A stretch of DNA of 64,000 bases from Taenia hydatigena (GCA_036345935.2 JADWOT020001274.1:1-64000), one strand, 5' to 3'; positions 29,233 to 43,297 are shown, numbered from the stretch's first letter. Notes: a model not told the origin generated them from the letters alone. A program made the numbers and translations.

Positions 29233-32200
29233 GTCTATTAATTTAGGCATTGTCCTAATAGTGTGGATGTCGAGAATTAGAGGCTCCTACTAGACATGTT
29301 AATAATGCAACCTCTTTCTTTTAGTGCAACTAACTGTCTTTGGTGGCAAAAGCCCAATCAAGTACATTGAACTAATGTAGGCTGAAAGTGGTGTCCAGCC
29401 TAAAACTCATCATCACAAGGAATATCCGTGCGATAAAGATCAACGATCTCAGGCAGCTGGTCAAATGTGCAACTGGTAGGCCTCAGAATTTCTGTCATCG
29501 ACTGTTAGAATCCCAATTATTAGCCAAAACCCACGTCATAAAAGAAGCAATGGTTTTGCGCTTTTTATTTAGAAAACGCTGCGGTCAAAAAAGATGCACA
29601 TCCGCTACTTAGGTGCAGTAACAGATGCAGACTTCTACGATCAAACTTGAGCGGAATTTGTTCCCATTTAAAGCAAAGGAGCATTTATATCTGGAAGGCT
29701 ATAGCAAGAGGGGCCCTCCGAGTATCATAGCGGCATTAATAAGATCAAAAATGCCACGGTGACGGATCCGAATATTGTGCATAACGGCCCGAAGTGCAGC
29801 AACCCTCCATAGCAGTCGCAGTTACTATGGGCGTCAGAACATCGAAACTAACGTAGCGATTTCTCGAAGGGAAAAAGAACCACCAGTGCTGGCACAAAGC
29901 AAACTTTAAAGGCAAAGGCCAATAGTAAAACAAACGAAGGTATTCCTTTCAGAACAGTCGGTCTACAATTGCTGAAATTCAGAATAGACATTGCTTTAAA
30001 GCATTATATTTCTTCAAGCATGTCGATAAATGTAACTATCTTGACAGCCATTGCAGTGGCATTAAAGCATGTCAATAGCTCTCTGTTCTGTGAGGAATGC
30101 CTCCATTTTGGCACCAAAGTCTGCTTTTGTCACAATCTGGCTCAAATAAATTCCTTTATTAAAAATAATGGCAATCAGTTGCGCCATAATTCATCGAGAC
30201 AAATTCGTTAATCTCTAAAATAGCTGAATTTAGACAACGTCAGTTGGCGCTGGGTGAGTAATCGCTACTTCTGTTTCATTTACATGCCTATTTGTGGTGA
30301 GTAAAAGCAATCCACATTGCAACCATCTTGATATAACCGCCAAAACGAATAACTATACGCCTTTAAATTTGTGTACAATATTGACCTGCAGCTGCAGGTA
30401 CCTAGAGTACAGTTAAGACGTTCCATTAAAGAAAGCAATTGCCTGGAAACATTAAACAGTTGGAAGTCTACGTTTATATTTGTTAAAAATGTGTAGCTGA
30501 TATTGAATTTTGCTAACAATTATGCTGACGAGCAATATTTAAGGAATATTTTAATAAAGCTCTGGTTAAAATGAATTTCAATCTCTTGGCATAATTTAGG
30601 TAAAAATATTAATTTCAGACGTCTTCATAAACCGAGATAAAATTTATATTAATAGTTACAAACGTGAAAATAAAGGCCACGTAGCTTTCTTTAACCCTCC
30701 TAGCTAATGATTTTTGGCCTTGATAAATGCACTGCATAAAGCTTTAATGCTTTCAGTTCAGAATTGTGATGCCTTTTGCTCTATTCACATATGGTCTGAT
30801 AAGCCAGCATCCGCGGTGGTTAGCTATGGTTAATTTCGACTGCATATGGAAGGTATGCTTCGGTGTCAGCTCAATGAATCAAAATAACTTGCCTTGCATA
30901 CCGCTACGTTCCACTGAATTTGCCGAAACGGCTCAGAAGAGCATACTGATAGAAGTGCGAAGTAGAAAGTAGGAAGGAGGATAGCAAACATGCGGATTCC
31001 TTTGGTTCATTGCCATGTCTTTTGTCGCAAAATGAAGCCACTTGTTATTAATAGTTTAAACCCAAGAGACAATGCATTTTTCGGAAAATCATTAATGGTT
31101 AAAAGCTTCTTCAATTAATTAGTCTAGAGTCCAGACTGGTTACATTGAGGCGGGAGCACAATTAAATTAAGCAGTAGGGAGTGAATGGAGGGAACAACAG
31201 TATGAAGCGGGGAGAAGATAAGCAAAGTGGGATAGAGTGGACCGGCAGTCTTGAGATTTCCATCGTCGTCAGCCAATTCTGTACTAACCCAAACCGATGC
31301 GAGAGCCCTAATGGTTAGAAAAAATAAGAGACATTACACGTAATCTAGCCATCAACATCCTCTACTCTAGTGATTTCAGCTTATTTAGACGTGTGCATTT
31401 AGTCTCTCCTCCTATTGCTGCTGAATCGGTCGAATTACCAACGAATGACTCATGCCATTTGGGCCTTACATCGTCAAAGCACTGTAATCAGACATGCATA
31501 TTTGTGATCCTGTGGATCAGAACCACCAACAAAGAGATGTCACACGAAAACAAGTATGAGCGCGTGCTTCTCTCCCTTAATCTACAGCTGATCAACCTTG
31601 GCCTACAGCCAAGTGGATTGTGAAGCATTCTTAACTATAAAACCATTTTTGCGATAAATTTTGAAACCCCCTTTCCTTGGTTCATCAATAAAGCTTTATG
31701 ATCAATCTTTCTGCAAGCCGATCCACCTGTCATGGGCATGCCATAACAAGAGAGCCTTAATCTCGTTGGCGGGTATGGTAGGAAGCAAGACTATTTGTCA
31801 GCCCATTCTCAAATTGCTATATACGCTCGTCAGTTTGAGCCAAAATGATCTAACTACATCGCTTTCTTTGATGCATACTGCTAATTGCGTCAAAATCTCT
31901 GCAATTTCAATTCTTAAAGAAAATATACCACCTACCAGAAGAAACAGATGCTAGTACTCGACACAAAACTGCCTTTGCTTTGTACGAACAACTAAGAAAA
32001 AAACAGGAGCACTTTGAACTACACGCTCTGCCTAGGAGATCTGCGCATCCACCAAAGTGGGACCTATGATGACAGCATCGGAGCTGTTCCTCAGCTTTTG
32101 GAACACACCTTTGTAAGTGGCTATTTGCGCACCGTCCACGCGCATATCAGGCATCCCTTGCTCCCCCACTATCTTTTTGGGGTGAAGCCGAGCATCCAGT

Positions 32201-34379
32201 TCGCCTAAAAGGAAGGCGTAAAAGTAGTAAAATGAGCGGTGCTACTTGAGTAAAGTGGAATTCTTACGAACGCGTATCTTTGTTGCTCACTACTCTTTAA
32301 GAAAAGCCATGGCCTAAAGTAAGTTAAAAGTTGCAAACTGCATTGCTGCAGTGAATGGCGGTGACACATCACTATTTTATCATCTGACGCTTCTATGGGG
32401 TAGATGTTTCACGCAGTCACTCTAAGTCCAACAACCTATGCTATAGCAGACGTCTGCAACCTCAAAAACTCACCAGAAGCTTTCTTTTTCTTGTCCGGCT
32501 TCTGGAAGTTCTAGAACGTCTTGGATTTCGCAATCTCTTAAGGTTCTCCCAATTGGAAAATGTTGCAAACAAAAGAACTTAATTCACCGATATTCACCGG
32601 CATCGATGCTGACGCGAATGCGGCAGGTATGCGAAAAGGGATAAACACGTCACGTATTCCTCAAAAAGCAGTAGATTCTTACTTGCGAGTTATGGTCTCT
32701 AATTGATCTCATAGGTTGTGCAATGTATTTTATTATTTTTGTTTGAAAATACAAAAGAAAATGATTTCACACATGCGCAAGCATTAATGATGAAATCCGT
32801 GCATCCCTAGCCCTTCACGAAACTAAACTTTGAAAATCTTATTAGCAAAGCATTAAGTATTTGAAATGGGAAGCAGGGATGAAAAACATGTACAGCAACC
32901 AACGATCATTTTCACTACAAACATGCAGCGGTTCTTCGAGTTGGAATAAAGCCCTTCTTTTAATGACAGTTCCTAAAACATTTGATATCTACACCTGAAA
33001 GACCAAAAAATAGCATAGAATCATTTTTTATTATCTCACTTGTGCAAACAGCTCCTAAGATCTTAACTGGGCCTGTGGTGAATTATCTACAAGTCGAGGA
33101 ACAACCTGAATGCCCTTTTAAAGTCTCACAAGCCATCAGTAGAGAGCAAAAGCCAATGCAACTTCAAGATTGGAAAGTTGTTAGAAATTTGGCACTATTC
33201 TCGTAGCCTTCAGTAAATTATCCTAAGTTTATACAGATGTGACGGAGGAGATAGACAGCATGCCTCTAAAGCCCGAGACTCTATACGAGAATGTAGAAGA
33301 TTCTCGAGGGGAAGGTGGGTCGAACTAAATCGTTGCACAGAGTGGACTAAATTGCTAAAATATCATCTTCTTGAAGGATCAAAGTTGCAAAAAGGATGAG
33401 AGCTCGCACTTAGCGTGGGTTTCTATTTGCCAGTAATTCCAGCATTTGAATTTCGGTTCTCGAATCTGAGAACGACTGGAGCCTCCCTATTTCAAGAAAT
33501 TAACCACTGTGATTCCCTTTTGATAATCCGAGATTCCTAGTCACTAAGGCATTTAAAATTTGTAGCCGGTTTCCGTAAAAGTATTACCTAATCAACAAGA
33601 AGTGTTAGGCACTGCGAATGATTTTATCATTGAAAGATGAGACTGTCAAATTCATCCCTAGTCCCTTGTCGTCTTGCCGATTCGAAACACAGATTAATGC
33701 TTCGAAAAACAGCTGGCAAGAAAATTGCCATATCTACTAGATTATCTGTTATGCCTTGGCCTAAGGGGACCGGCAAAGGTATCCACAACACCTAATAATT
33801 GCCACAAAGCGTCCAACCTGCGTTACCTTTAGATAAAGGTCGTCGAAACAAATCTATTCCGTAGATTATACTGCTACGGCAAAACCATATGATCATTCAA
33901 AAGTTTTCCGTTAGTGACTGATCTGCAGGAAAACCTTCATTTCTAGGTTTGAGTCTGCTTTGGGTGACTCAGAAAGCGGGTATTTTTGCCAGAAATCTAA
34001 TTAGCAGTAAGTGCACGATTGTATTTGAACCAAAAAGTTAGTTTAAGTTTGGAGTGGTCCTTCAAAACAATATAATGTGAGCATTTATAACGATAAAGCT
34101 GTTACTTAAAAATGCAAGCATGCAGTCAGGTAACAACCATCTTAATTGGCAAAAAAACCAGGTTTGTGAAAGTTAAAACAAGTTGGATTGAGTTAAACTG
34201 ACTTTTTAAATGTCCAGAGGTAACGACCATTTAACCGCTCATGATACCTCGAGGGATTTAGCACTGTCTCCTGCGAAATGCTTTAACTGTCCTTAGAAAA
34301 CGAATGAGCAAGCGCTATGCTTTTACTATGTTGCCACCTTGACAGCAGGATACCTAGGATAAAAGTGCTTGCAGATAAC
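29233..34379. other. Unannotated stretch downstream of the tRNA-binding-domain exon
   Basis: If the exon at 34,380-34,538 belongs to a live gene, its next exon (continuing the OB fold, roughly the VDVGE...VVSGL part of the family) should lie here on the - strand. I looked for that continuation in the first few hundred bases and did not find it. The remaining frames are short and unrecognised. I see no other feature. Confidence 0.5.
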
Positions 34380-34538
34380 CTTATCTACAAAAATTGAGTC
34401 CGCATTAGGATGCTGTTCCATCTCCACGATTTCGCCCACTCGCATGTCGATGCGACTGATGTCAACGAACGAACCTTTATCTTTTTGTCCACCATTTAAA
34501 AGGCTTTGGTTTAGCATTACGAGGGAGGTGCCTCTTAT
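34380..34538 (-). CDS. Exon encoding start of an EMAPII/tRNA-binding OB-fold domain (AIMP1- or TyrRS-C-like), partial
   Basis: Reading the - strand, the exon opens after a pyrimidine-rich acceptor (CTTCTAACTCAG, with a CTAAC branch-like motif) and ends at AAG before GTTATC: 159 bases, 53 codons, phase 0 on both sides. The peptide carries the EMAPII-family signature SRIDMRVGEIVEMEQHPNAD followed by SIFVDK. This is the first beta strand and the HPxADSL(Y/F)V motif of the tRNA-binding domain found in AIMP1/p43, at the C-terminus of animal TyrRS, and in some MetRS. Family members bind tRNA elbows non-specifically. Downstream residues in the same frame stop resembling the family, which supports an intron there. 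No neighbouring exon was identified, so it may be one exon of a gene with long introns or an isolated relic. AIMP1 versus TyrRS/MetRS cannot be settled from this piece. Confidence 0.7.
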
Positions 34539-37500
34539 CTGAGTTAGAAGCAGAGTTTTTGGCTGCTATCGCCACCTTAAATAGGGTGCATAAAATGCAA
34601 CATGACACTCCTACTGACATTAAGCAAATTGATAATTTAATATCTCTAAGACAGCACCAAACTGCAAGCTCAGGTTCTGTAAAAATTATTAAAGTTGAGT
34701 CATGTTTATAACAGCTTTGCTAAGCACTTTAGATTTCAGACAGTTTCTTTTATTTATTCTTAGTTTATTGCACTTTCTAATTCAGGTTTTGGTTTTTATT
34801 CAATGGCTATTTGCTGCGTCAGAAAAGGCGGTTTATTTATCCTAACTTTATTATGTGGATTTCAACGGCTCCGTTTTCAGTTTACTATTTTGTTCCATTT
34901 ATTTAATCAAGTCATTTTGAAAGTCTGTAATTGCACTAAGTTTCTGATATTGTGAGACGTTATTTTAATTTGCTTTTCTTAATCCTTAACTTATGTTTTT
35001 TCTCCCCTTCTATTTACTAAGCAACGAAACTTTTGTATGTCAGCCAGCCACGTTGACAGGTCCACAAAGGGGCGACCTCGTTCAATAAGCAGATTGCTAA
35101 ATGTATTGGCGAAGTATACTACTAATTTGGGTTGTTTTCTTTTGTCGGATGCAAAAGCTAAAGCATTATTAGCCGCCTCTCTGCAAAGCTAATAAAGGCA
35201 TCAAGGCAGCAATGCACGTGGCATTAAATGAGAGAGCTCTACATCCCTCGATTTGTGGACATGGAAATCACTTAAATGCTAGTGGTAGACCAACCACGAT
35301 GGCTGAATGGAGAGAGGGAACAGTAGTAAGACATTTGGTGCAATTGCGTACAAAAAACGTTAAGCTACACAAAAAGGGAAGTTCCTGCTTAAGTGAGATT
35401 CTTACGATAAATTGCTTTAGAGGGCGAAAATAATACGAGCGATATTCTGAATTCAAAATTTATTCGGATCGAAGATTTTTTCCATCGTGGCTTAAAGATG
35501 GAGCCTTTGTGCAAAGGCGCACTCGATTATTCTTATTTTGGTGCTAGTACGAAACGTAGCGGAGAGGTGCGTAAGACGAACTGGGATGTGGCATCGGGAC
35601 TTATTTTCTTTGTGTCCTTCCAACTTAGCCGAACACTCTTGACGGAAGAGATCAGAAGGCAGCATGTCCTTCCTCAAATTTTCCAACCCCGAGTAGCACA
35701 CGATCAGGGCAGATAAACACGCTTATGGGGTTCGCAAGTTAGCTCTTAACTATATGAGCAATGCACAACAGCGCCGTTGTTGGCGAGATAAGTGCTAATT
35801 TAATGAGATTGAAGCCCATGTAACAGCCAGTCTTACACACCTTAAATCATGAAAGATGTGATGCTTAGCCTTGCTGGAACAACTGCGAGATTTTTAATGG
35901 AAACATATCTATGGACAATGTGCTGCCAATAGGCGACGTCGTGATTTGGATATGCTTGGCAGATGAACCACCTCACATCATACCGTCATGATGTAGGCGC
36001 AATCGGGGCTAAGTTCTGACGCATGATATTCAAAGATTATACTTTCTTTGCTGGACCATAAGCAGCATTAAAACTAACAATCCAAAAATGCGCTTAAATA
36101 GCTTCAATATTTGTGAAAGTTTGCTTAAGAATTTAAGTGCATTAAAAGGCGTAGAATGTCCGGTGGATTTTCAATCCACCGTCAAAAAGTTTGGTCCAAA
36201 GCGAGCGATACAAATAAGTTGGTGGTCAAAGTGTATCGTTCAACAGCCTCCATGCCGAAAGCTCGCAAATTTATTTCGTCAATTGCAACTTTGAGTCGTA
36301 AGTCACTCACTCCCTACACTCAGATGGCAGCACATTCAAACGGATTGCGCTGCACAAATATCTCTGCCAGTTAATTTTGTCGCAGCCTATACCGAATTCC
36401 ATCCAAAAATGATTCCAGAGCTCTTTGATATAAGGAGAAGCAGTTGGATTCGAATCAACACTTTCTAACCGCATTTGAGTACGCGCAGCTCTACAATATC
36501 ATCTAATTCGGCCGCTTCATTGGCTCCTTCTCAACACATGATACCGAATAATGAACGTATGTTTTGGTTTATAGCATTAAATGTTGCATTTGTCAATCAG
36601 TCCCCAATAAATAAGAACCGACCCTACCGCAGCCTGCTTGCTTCAATAAATGTTGATGTACTGCAGGCTTCTAAAGAAATGCAGTACAGATTATAATTAT
36701 GACTGCGTTATCCATCTGATGAAACCTTCACACTTCCGTAGAGAGAGTTCGTCAGTCACCTTAAGGTCCATCGAGTCCTGTTAGGTAGTAATTATTACAG
36801 GCACTTTCAATGGACAGAGAATAAATCGAATGGGATGAAGTGACCCTCATGATTCCTTAAGGGCCTTGGTCACTCCAACACCTATTCAATCATCGCCATA
36901 TCAATGAGTTGATGACCGAAAAAATTCATTAGCTGGCCTAATATGATGAAATGGGAGCGGTGGGACGTGAGCTGGGCAAAAACAAAGCACAGTCAAAAGT
37001 ACACTTCTGTACCAGAAAAAAGACGACGAAAATGACCACAGCTTTCACGCTTTCAAAAGCAGTGATGTGTTTATATCCTTTGCCTCTGATTTTGTCGGCT
37101 GGGTAATTCAATAAACAATAACCTAAAAATTCGTGCAAGTGACAGGCTTAGGATCAGCACAAAGTTGTCAGAATCAGAAAGACTTCCGTGGTGCAAATAT
37201 AGCCCGCCGGACAAGCAGAGTTGAGGCCAGTGCAATGATTCTTGGTCGAAAGCGCCCATTTTCTGGGCCGCGACTAATGAGCCTTGCGGTTTAGGGACGA
37301 ACAATTGCTATTTTTGCCAAGGGAAGAAAGCGGCACATGGGATCTAGCTAATAATGCGCAAAGTCAGGATCACTTAGTGAACCACCACTCATCCCCTTGC
37401 TAGTCGTCGTCGGCTAGTGCGCCTGCTTCACAAGGCATCTACCGCAAACGCAGCCTTAACCACTAACATGGCATCATTAAAGTATTTTTCATATCTCATT

Positions 37501-39768
37501 CGGTAAGGTAAGATTGAAAGTTCATCAATATCTTGTTCCTACACCCCCTTCGTGCGCGTAGGGTGGTTTTCTGAACGGCTGTTCGACTGTGTGAATACTT
37601 TATGATGCTAAATGATATATTCCGCCGCAATAACTGAGCAAAATACTTCTGTTTATCACTGAATCGTCCACACACTTGTCACCTCACAATGCTGGAGCAC
37701 TTCTTGTCTAAGAGACTACGGCTTGTATGCGTAGTTGTGTTGGAGGTAGACTGTAGGCGCAGATGTTCGCAGGGATTCAGTGATGTCTAAGACCCATCTA
37801 CTCGACAGAATTCGATTTAACTAGGGGATGCTTCGGAGGGACTTCTTGAAAACCGCAAGCGTTAGTAAATCATCTCTGAACTACTAGCTTGTTGAAAGGG
37901 TGAAGCGGCGTACATGAAAAAGGTACTTCCTCTCCTTGCTTTCCTTATTTTATACAAACTCTTTGTTGTTAGCATTAGGTATTGTTGTCCGCAATTGGTT
38001 GAGAATTATAACGGTATAGAAGACTCAAAGACTGCATTACGCATTGTAAGGAGAAGCTCGGATTGAAATGTTGCAGTGACAATAATAGGTTATAAAATGG
38101 TGGTGACGGTCTCTAAATTTTGCGAAGCGCACACGCAGTTACTTTTTTCTAGTTGGCTAACAAGTGATAATCGACGTAGGCTAATTAATCGCTTGACATT
38201 TTTGGTCATTCAATGACCCTCAGCTGAAGGCGCTTGACCACCAATGCAGGGACGACTGCGCGCATTTGGGCACGTAGTAAGCAGGCGTTTCTGCTCCTCT
38301 CCATGGACTAAGTTTGCCTATGCCCCTCAGTTGTTATCGCCTCATCAATTATTGTACAGCTTAGCTAAGGTGTGTATTTGAGGTCAATTTCACTGAGCTA
38401 TTTTAAAGTGGAGCGATAGAAATGCTTTACCATTGCGTTTCAAGCAATAAAACGCGCCTTTCCTTTAGCAAAAAGCAAGCCATTTTGGTTAATGGCAGGT
38501 GATTTTCGTGGGAGTACTTATCGCTACTCAGTAGGTGGGCGGCGACGTCTCAGGACTCAGTGGCAGTTGTAAAGATTAGGCAAGAGTGAACGCTAGGAGC
38601 ATCTAAATGACTTAATCATTTCTTATGGGTGATGGGTGATTTGGTTATTTTTAACAATTGATTAAACATCTATACCACACAAGAGTAAAAAATACAAAAG
38701 AAATTTTGTACGGTATAATTTGGTTTTCCTTGTCGCCGCGAGATACACGAATTCAATCTTATTGCAGCGGCATTCAGGGTAGACTAAAATTGAAGGCAAG
38801 CAAATCTGCAAGCAGCGCTGATACAGACGTCAAGCAGGTGGCAGGTTAGAAGCATTAACGAGATTTTTAGGACGGTAAGGAAAGTCTAGCTTATAATTCA
38901 TGCTACTGAAGTGGGTGTCTTTCCTACACCTTAGCGGTCAACACCACTGGTAACTGTGCAGACACATCCATTTCTGGAGAATCACGAAAGGGGAGCAGCG
39001 AGGCTCAAGATATTTGTGGAACCTGCGTCATTTAACACAGCACCGCAAACTACGCACACTTGTGTGCCAGAGGAGCTGGAGTCAGGCTGACCAAAGCATG
39101 CCGCCTCAGTCGCCGCCATTAAAGCTGCTTCAGCGGTCACAGAAGTAGCCTCAGAGAATGTGTAACAGAGCCTTGACGCGGCTAAGACCATCACAACAGA
39201 ATTTAAGGCAGGGAAACCGAATTCCTGGTATTACTGGACGTGTAAGCTTTTGTTGCTCTCTTATTTACCCATTCATAATGCCAAACACTCAGCCACTTCA
39301 TACCATTTCAGCCTTTTTTTGCATGGTCATCATTACCTCTGGTTCATAGTTCTATTAGCTTCGTTCATCCAATGTTTTTGTTTTCATACATTGCGTACGG
39401 CTTCATTTGTTGTTTTAAGTTTTCTGACAAACTCTTAGATTAGTTGCGCGTTTTGAGATTGCCTTAAGGTCTCCACGCGCCGAGGCGTTAGTTAAAAGAT
39501 GTGTTGTTGAAAGCAGCCTGCTTAAGTCAAATAATTGACACTCATGATCGTACATAACACAAAGCCATCCCCTTCGTGACTTAATACCACTATCCCTGAT
39601 TGCGGATCTGGTAAGATGAAGTGTCAAATGATAAGATGTCACTGGTGTGAAAAATTAACCCTCTCCTCTATGCAGACATCAGCGCGTCATACGTTGTCCC
39701 CATCATTTTATGCAGGCTTCATCAAGTTCTAATGCAGTAGCAGAGTAAGGTCATGCACACAGACACAC
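34539..39768. other. Unannotated stretch left of the inverted repeat
   Basis: No confident gene. The - strand interval at about 39,030-39,150 is unusually GC-rich (about 58% over some 110 bases, against about 40% around it). It reads as an open Ala/Ser-rich peptide ending in a CxxC pair (CVVCGAVLND), a possible exon of an unknown protein. A perfect 9-bp hairpin with a 3-base loop at 36,161-36,181 is within chance expectation. Upstream exons of the EMAPII-domain gene, if it is live, would lie in this interval on the - strand; none was recognised. Confidence 0.45.
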
Positions 39769-42276
39769 AGTCTACATCTGCATTTGCATCCCTTGAGGAG
39801 AAGATGGACTTCTCCACGATGAATTAAATACTCACTAGTGTACCTCTTAAGTTCTGCAGAAATTGTCTTCACGCTTAACCGACTTTGTGTCTGCTCGCAC
39901 AACCCTGTTCTGTTACTCGATTAGAACTCATCGCTGGGCTCACAATGAGAGATACTCAAATGTGAGTAAGCAGACGGAGGTTTGGTTGCCAGGACAATGT
40001 TGTAATGCCACCTGACGCGATGTCTTCTTGACCTGCAATCAGTCAGCCAGTGATGTTTATTCACGTCATAACTGACTGCATTTTGTAATGTCACAGAATA
40101 CAATTGACGAAATCTAGTTAGACTGCGTAATTGTTTAATTTTACTTAACAGCTAAGTGATAAGACATATCACCACCAATTGCAAGAACAGCACAATCAAC
40201 TAGAGTTGCAGGCACAACTGAAGCTCAGATCTATTAAATTTGAGTACATTAGTGAGTTTGGGAATGCTTTGAGATTAAAATATGTGTATTTAAAGCAAGA
40301 CTATGATAACGTACAAGAGCAGATCAACATTAAGGGAAATTTAGGCACTTGGACACTCCTCAGATCATTTTATTTCGGCCCCGCTGAGAGTCCATCTTTG
40401 GTGCAATTGTGCGAAGTCGTATGAGTCGTGCAGAGAGTTATTGACAAGCGTTGATAGCTGTGAGTTGCAGACGTGATATCTCACTGGCATCGCCCAGTTC
40501 TAACGCGTAACATCACATAAGGATCTGTTTTCCGTGCTTACCCCTTTGCCCAATTTGATGTTTGCACTCATTTGCAGTCTTAGCAATGGAATTTAATGTG
40601 CACGGGGCTCATAACTTGGGTTCAATAAATAAATAAATCAAAGAACAAATGCAAAGAAGCAAACACCGAACAAACCACAGTAGCCAATTCATGAATTAGG
40701 GATCTCTTATGCTGCGTCAAACAGAGGCTGCGACATTCAATGACCCAAGTGATGAACTGGGATCAAGACGTAGCAGGAAGGCCATGAAATGCACTTATGA
40801 TACCTTAAATATGTAGCCATATGAAAAGGTGCGAAAAATACATCATTAAATAGTGGCTTAGTAAAAGTTGTCACTTAACTGCTACGAATGACTGCAGCAC
40901 ATACTGAAGGCGAGACAGTACATACGCCGGTTGTCACAATGTAGGGCATCAGGGGTAGTGGCTGGGTGGACGCAGGATTGTATGGTAGGTTAGAGGCCCT
41001 TAGGCAACTTGAGGTCAGTGCATTTTAATCACAATAACCTAGGCCTAACAGAAGTGGTAAGATATCAAAGAATATCAGTGGCGTAATGGATGTCGGTCGC
41101 AAGTCAATGGTAATGGTAATCCTCAGCGGCCGTTCATTGTTGCGCATAGTCGTTGGGGCGTCTGCATTACCGCACGCTGAATTGTGAGTGCATGAGTTGC
41201 AGCTGCTGTGATCTAGGACCAGGAATCGATTTGGGCTAATCAACATCATAAAAAGGTTACGGGTTCATTTTTGGGCCGTTAATTACATTGCACATCCATG
41301 CAAATGAGAAATGTTACTGTGCTTTTCTTTACGATAATGCGAATCGCACGGAGAACAGAGCCTGCAAAAAGCATCCTCTACAGACAGGCCCCCTACTATT
41401 ATAACGGAAAATGGCCTACCATCATGGCTGGTAGTTACCGAGGGCTAATCCGCCAAATGTGATTAGTTGTAGCCTAAGATTTTCCTCATCGTCTGATAAA
41501 GTAAATATCAAAAACTGCAGTATTTATCGTAGTTTGCTTCTTGCACGTTGCAAAACCACACCTTGTGCATTTGGTTGATTAACTTGTGCAAAGAACGCAG
41601 CTTGTGCATCCTCCTGCAGCCTCATTCAAATACACTTGGGATTTTTTCTGGAATAAAAATGACATGCCAACTTCATTAGAGCATCATTTCTGGTCTCACG
41701 AATCAAGTATTGGTAAAGAAGAGAAACATTTGCCTTAATAAATACGTTGTATGTGATGCAAATGAGCTATAGTCAACCAATTCAGAAAAAGCAATTGAAA
41801 ATCAGCGAGTGATAAAAACATGGCAACACTGTCAATCAGGTAGAACGTTATATTAAGCAAATAGTACAAAGGGCATGAATAAAATCTGCATGCAGAATAA
41901 CTCTAAATGATGTGAGCTGTGCTGCATGTATCAAGGCAAGAGCAATAGTTAAAGCAAAACCACCCAAGTTTTACTCAAACCGACAGTCACGCAACACATT
42001 AGGGATAGCGAAAGCCACACGCCCAAGTTTTCAGAGTTGACATCTAAAATGTGGTGCCAAAGCAAATAAAATTGCACAAAACTATTATTAAGAGTAAAAC
42101 TTGTACGTAGTAGATTGCTGACGATACGATAGCACTCAAATTAGTTCAAGAAATCGGCAAAGTTTCGAGGAAAGGGCTATAAGGCAAATTGGTCATCCAC
42201 TAGGCAGTCAAAGGCAAGATGCATCATTTTCGATCGGCTACTAAAACAAACCGATATTTTGAAAGGCATTGCGCTA

Positions 42277-42349
42277 GGAGTGTTAACAGACTCTAAGATC
42301 TTCCTTCCCAAAGCCTATCCATCCATCGCACGCATAGTACCCTGTGCAC
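42277..42349 (-). pseudogene. Decayed CELF terminal-exon fragment in left arm
   Basis: Read on the - strand, this matches the CELF last exon (from the codons for SAQNAIRAM onward) and the mirror copy at 57,197-57,320. It keeps the codons for RAMDG, then has TAG where the CELF exon has TAT (Tyr), and continues ALGRK. Compared with the right-arm copy it lacks about 51 bases between GGAAGGAAGA and GATCTTAGAG. The intact RRM core is absent, so it cannot make a functional product. The shared TAG shows that this stop was present before the arms were duplicated. Confidence 0.8.
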
Positions 42350-43160
42350 CTACAGCTTTGTGAACAGACACACTGCGTTCAACATAGAACGTGGAAATTT
42401 TTAGGGCATTTGATCTTGTACGCACATCTGCTTTGCCTGGCTGCTCTGCCCAGAAACGCTTTCACACTTATCACCCGTCAAAATGACGAATGCAGGTTCA
42501 TCAGGTCCAATCCACTGCACTCTTATAGGAGATGAAAATGAACAGGTTGAAGTCTTCGAGACCACTCTGGTGTGAGCGAAAGGGCAAAATTTATTAGGAA
42601 CTTAACTTAAAGGAGACCATGTAAATTGATGAACACCTGCGACATCAACAACGTGACATATCTAGCGTGTCACACATTTTAGCTTCTAGGGTTGGGCGAA
42701 AATACACCTTGGTGAAGGTGACCCGGCACGCAGAAGACTAGAGAATCGCGATGTATATGCTATTGTAGGGGCTACGATTCAGCCCTCAGTAGCGAATCCA
42801 TAGTTTCATGATTTTACTAATTGGTATGATTTTGACAAAATCTATCGGAACCCGGCAAGAAAAGCAAATGCAATGTAAAAAGTATCAGACAGTGATCAGT
42901 GGTCACTGTAAATGGTAAACCCCGTAGTTGTGTACCGTGCTTGCATGCATTGTAACTAAGCCTATTCGTGAAGGTGCAATCACTCCGTGAGTTTCCCTGT
43001 ACTTGGTTTGCTTGAAATCCCTTGCACAGGTTTTTAATCTCTGAGCATGTGGTTACGTATTTCTCTTTCAAAAGTGCCCAAAAGGGCATGCAAGTAGGTT
43101 TTGAGATCAAATAGAGAAGTTGAGAAGGTAAGGAAGTAAATTTACGGCAATATTCCCGCA

Positions 43161-43297
43161 CAGCAGTCTGCTGCATTTACACCTTCAACCCACCGCTCAG
43201 CTAGGGTGGGGAATGCGCTTACCACAAAACAATAAACAGTGCGGTATCCTTACGTCCTGCTTGAGACGCACATCATAATTTCGCAATGAGTGCAAGA
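43161..43297. other. Segment present only in left arm (about 137 bp)
   Basis: The right arm runs directly from GCGGG...CCCGCA into CAAGAG, CATGTAGTAATAT, while the left arm has about 137 extra bases at the same point. Either an insertion here or a deletion in the right arm. It has no coding capacity, terminal repeat or known element signature that I can see. Confidence 0.65.

Noticed and set aside
36161..36181. Perfect 9-bp hairpin with 3-base loop
   Set aside because: About two such hairpins are expected by chance in a window this size, and it has no tRNA-like or terminator context.
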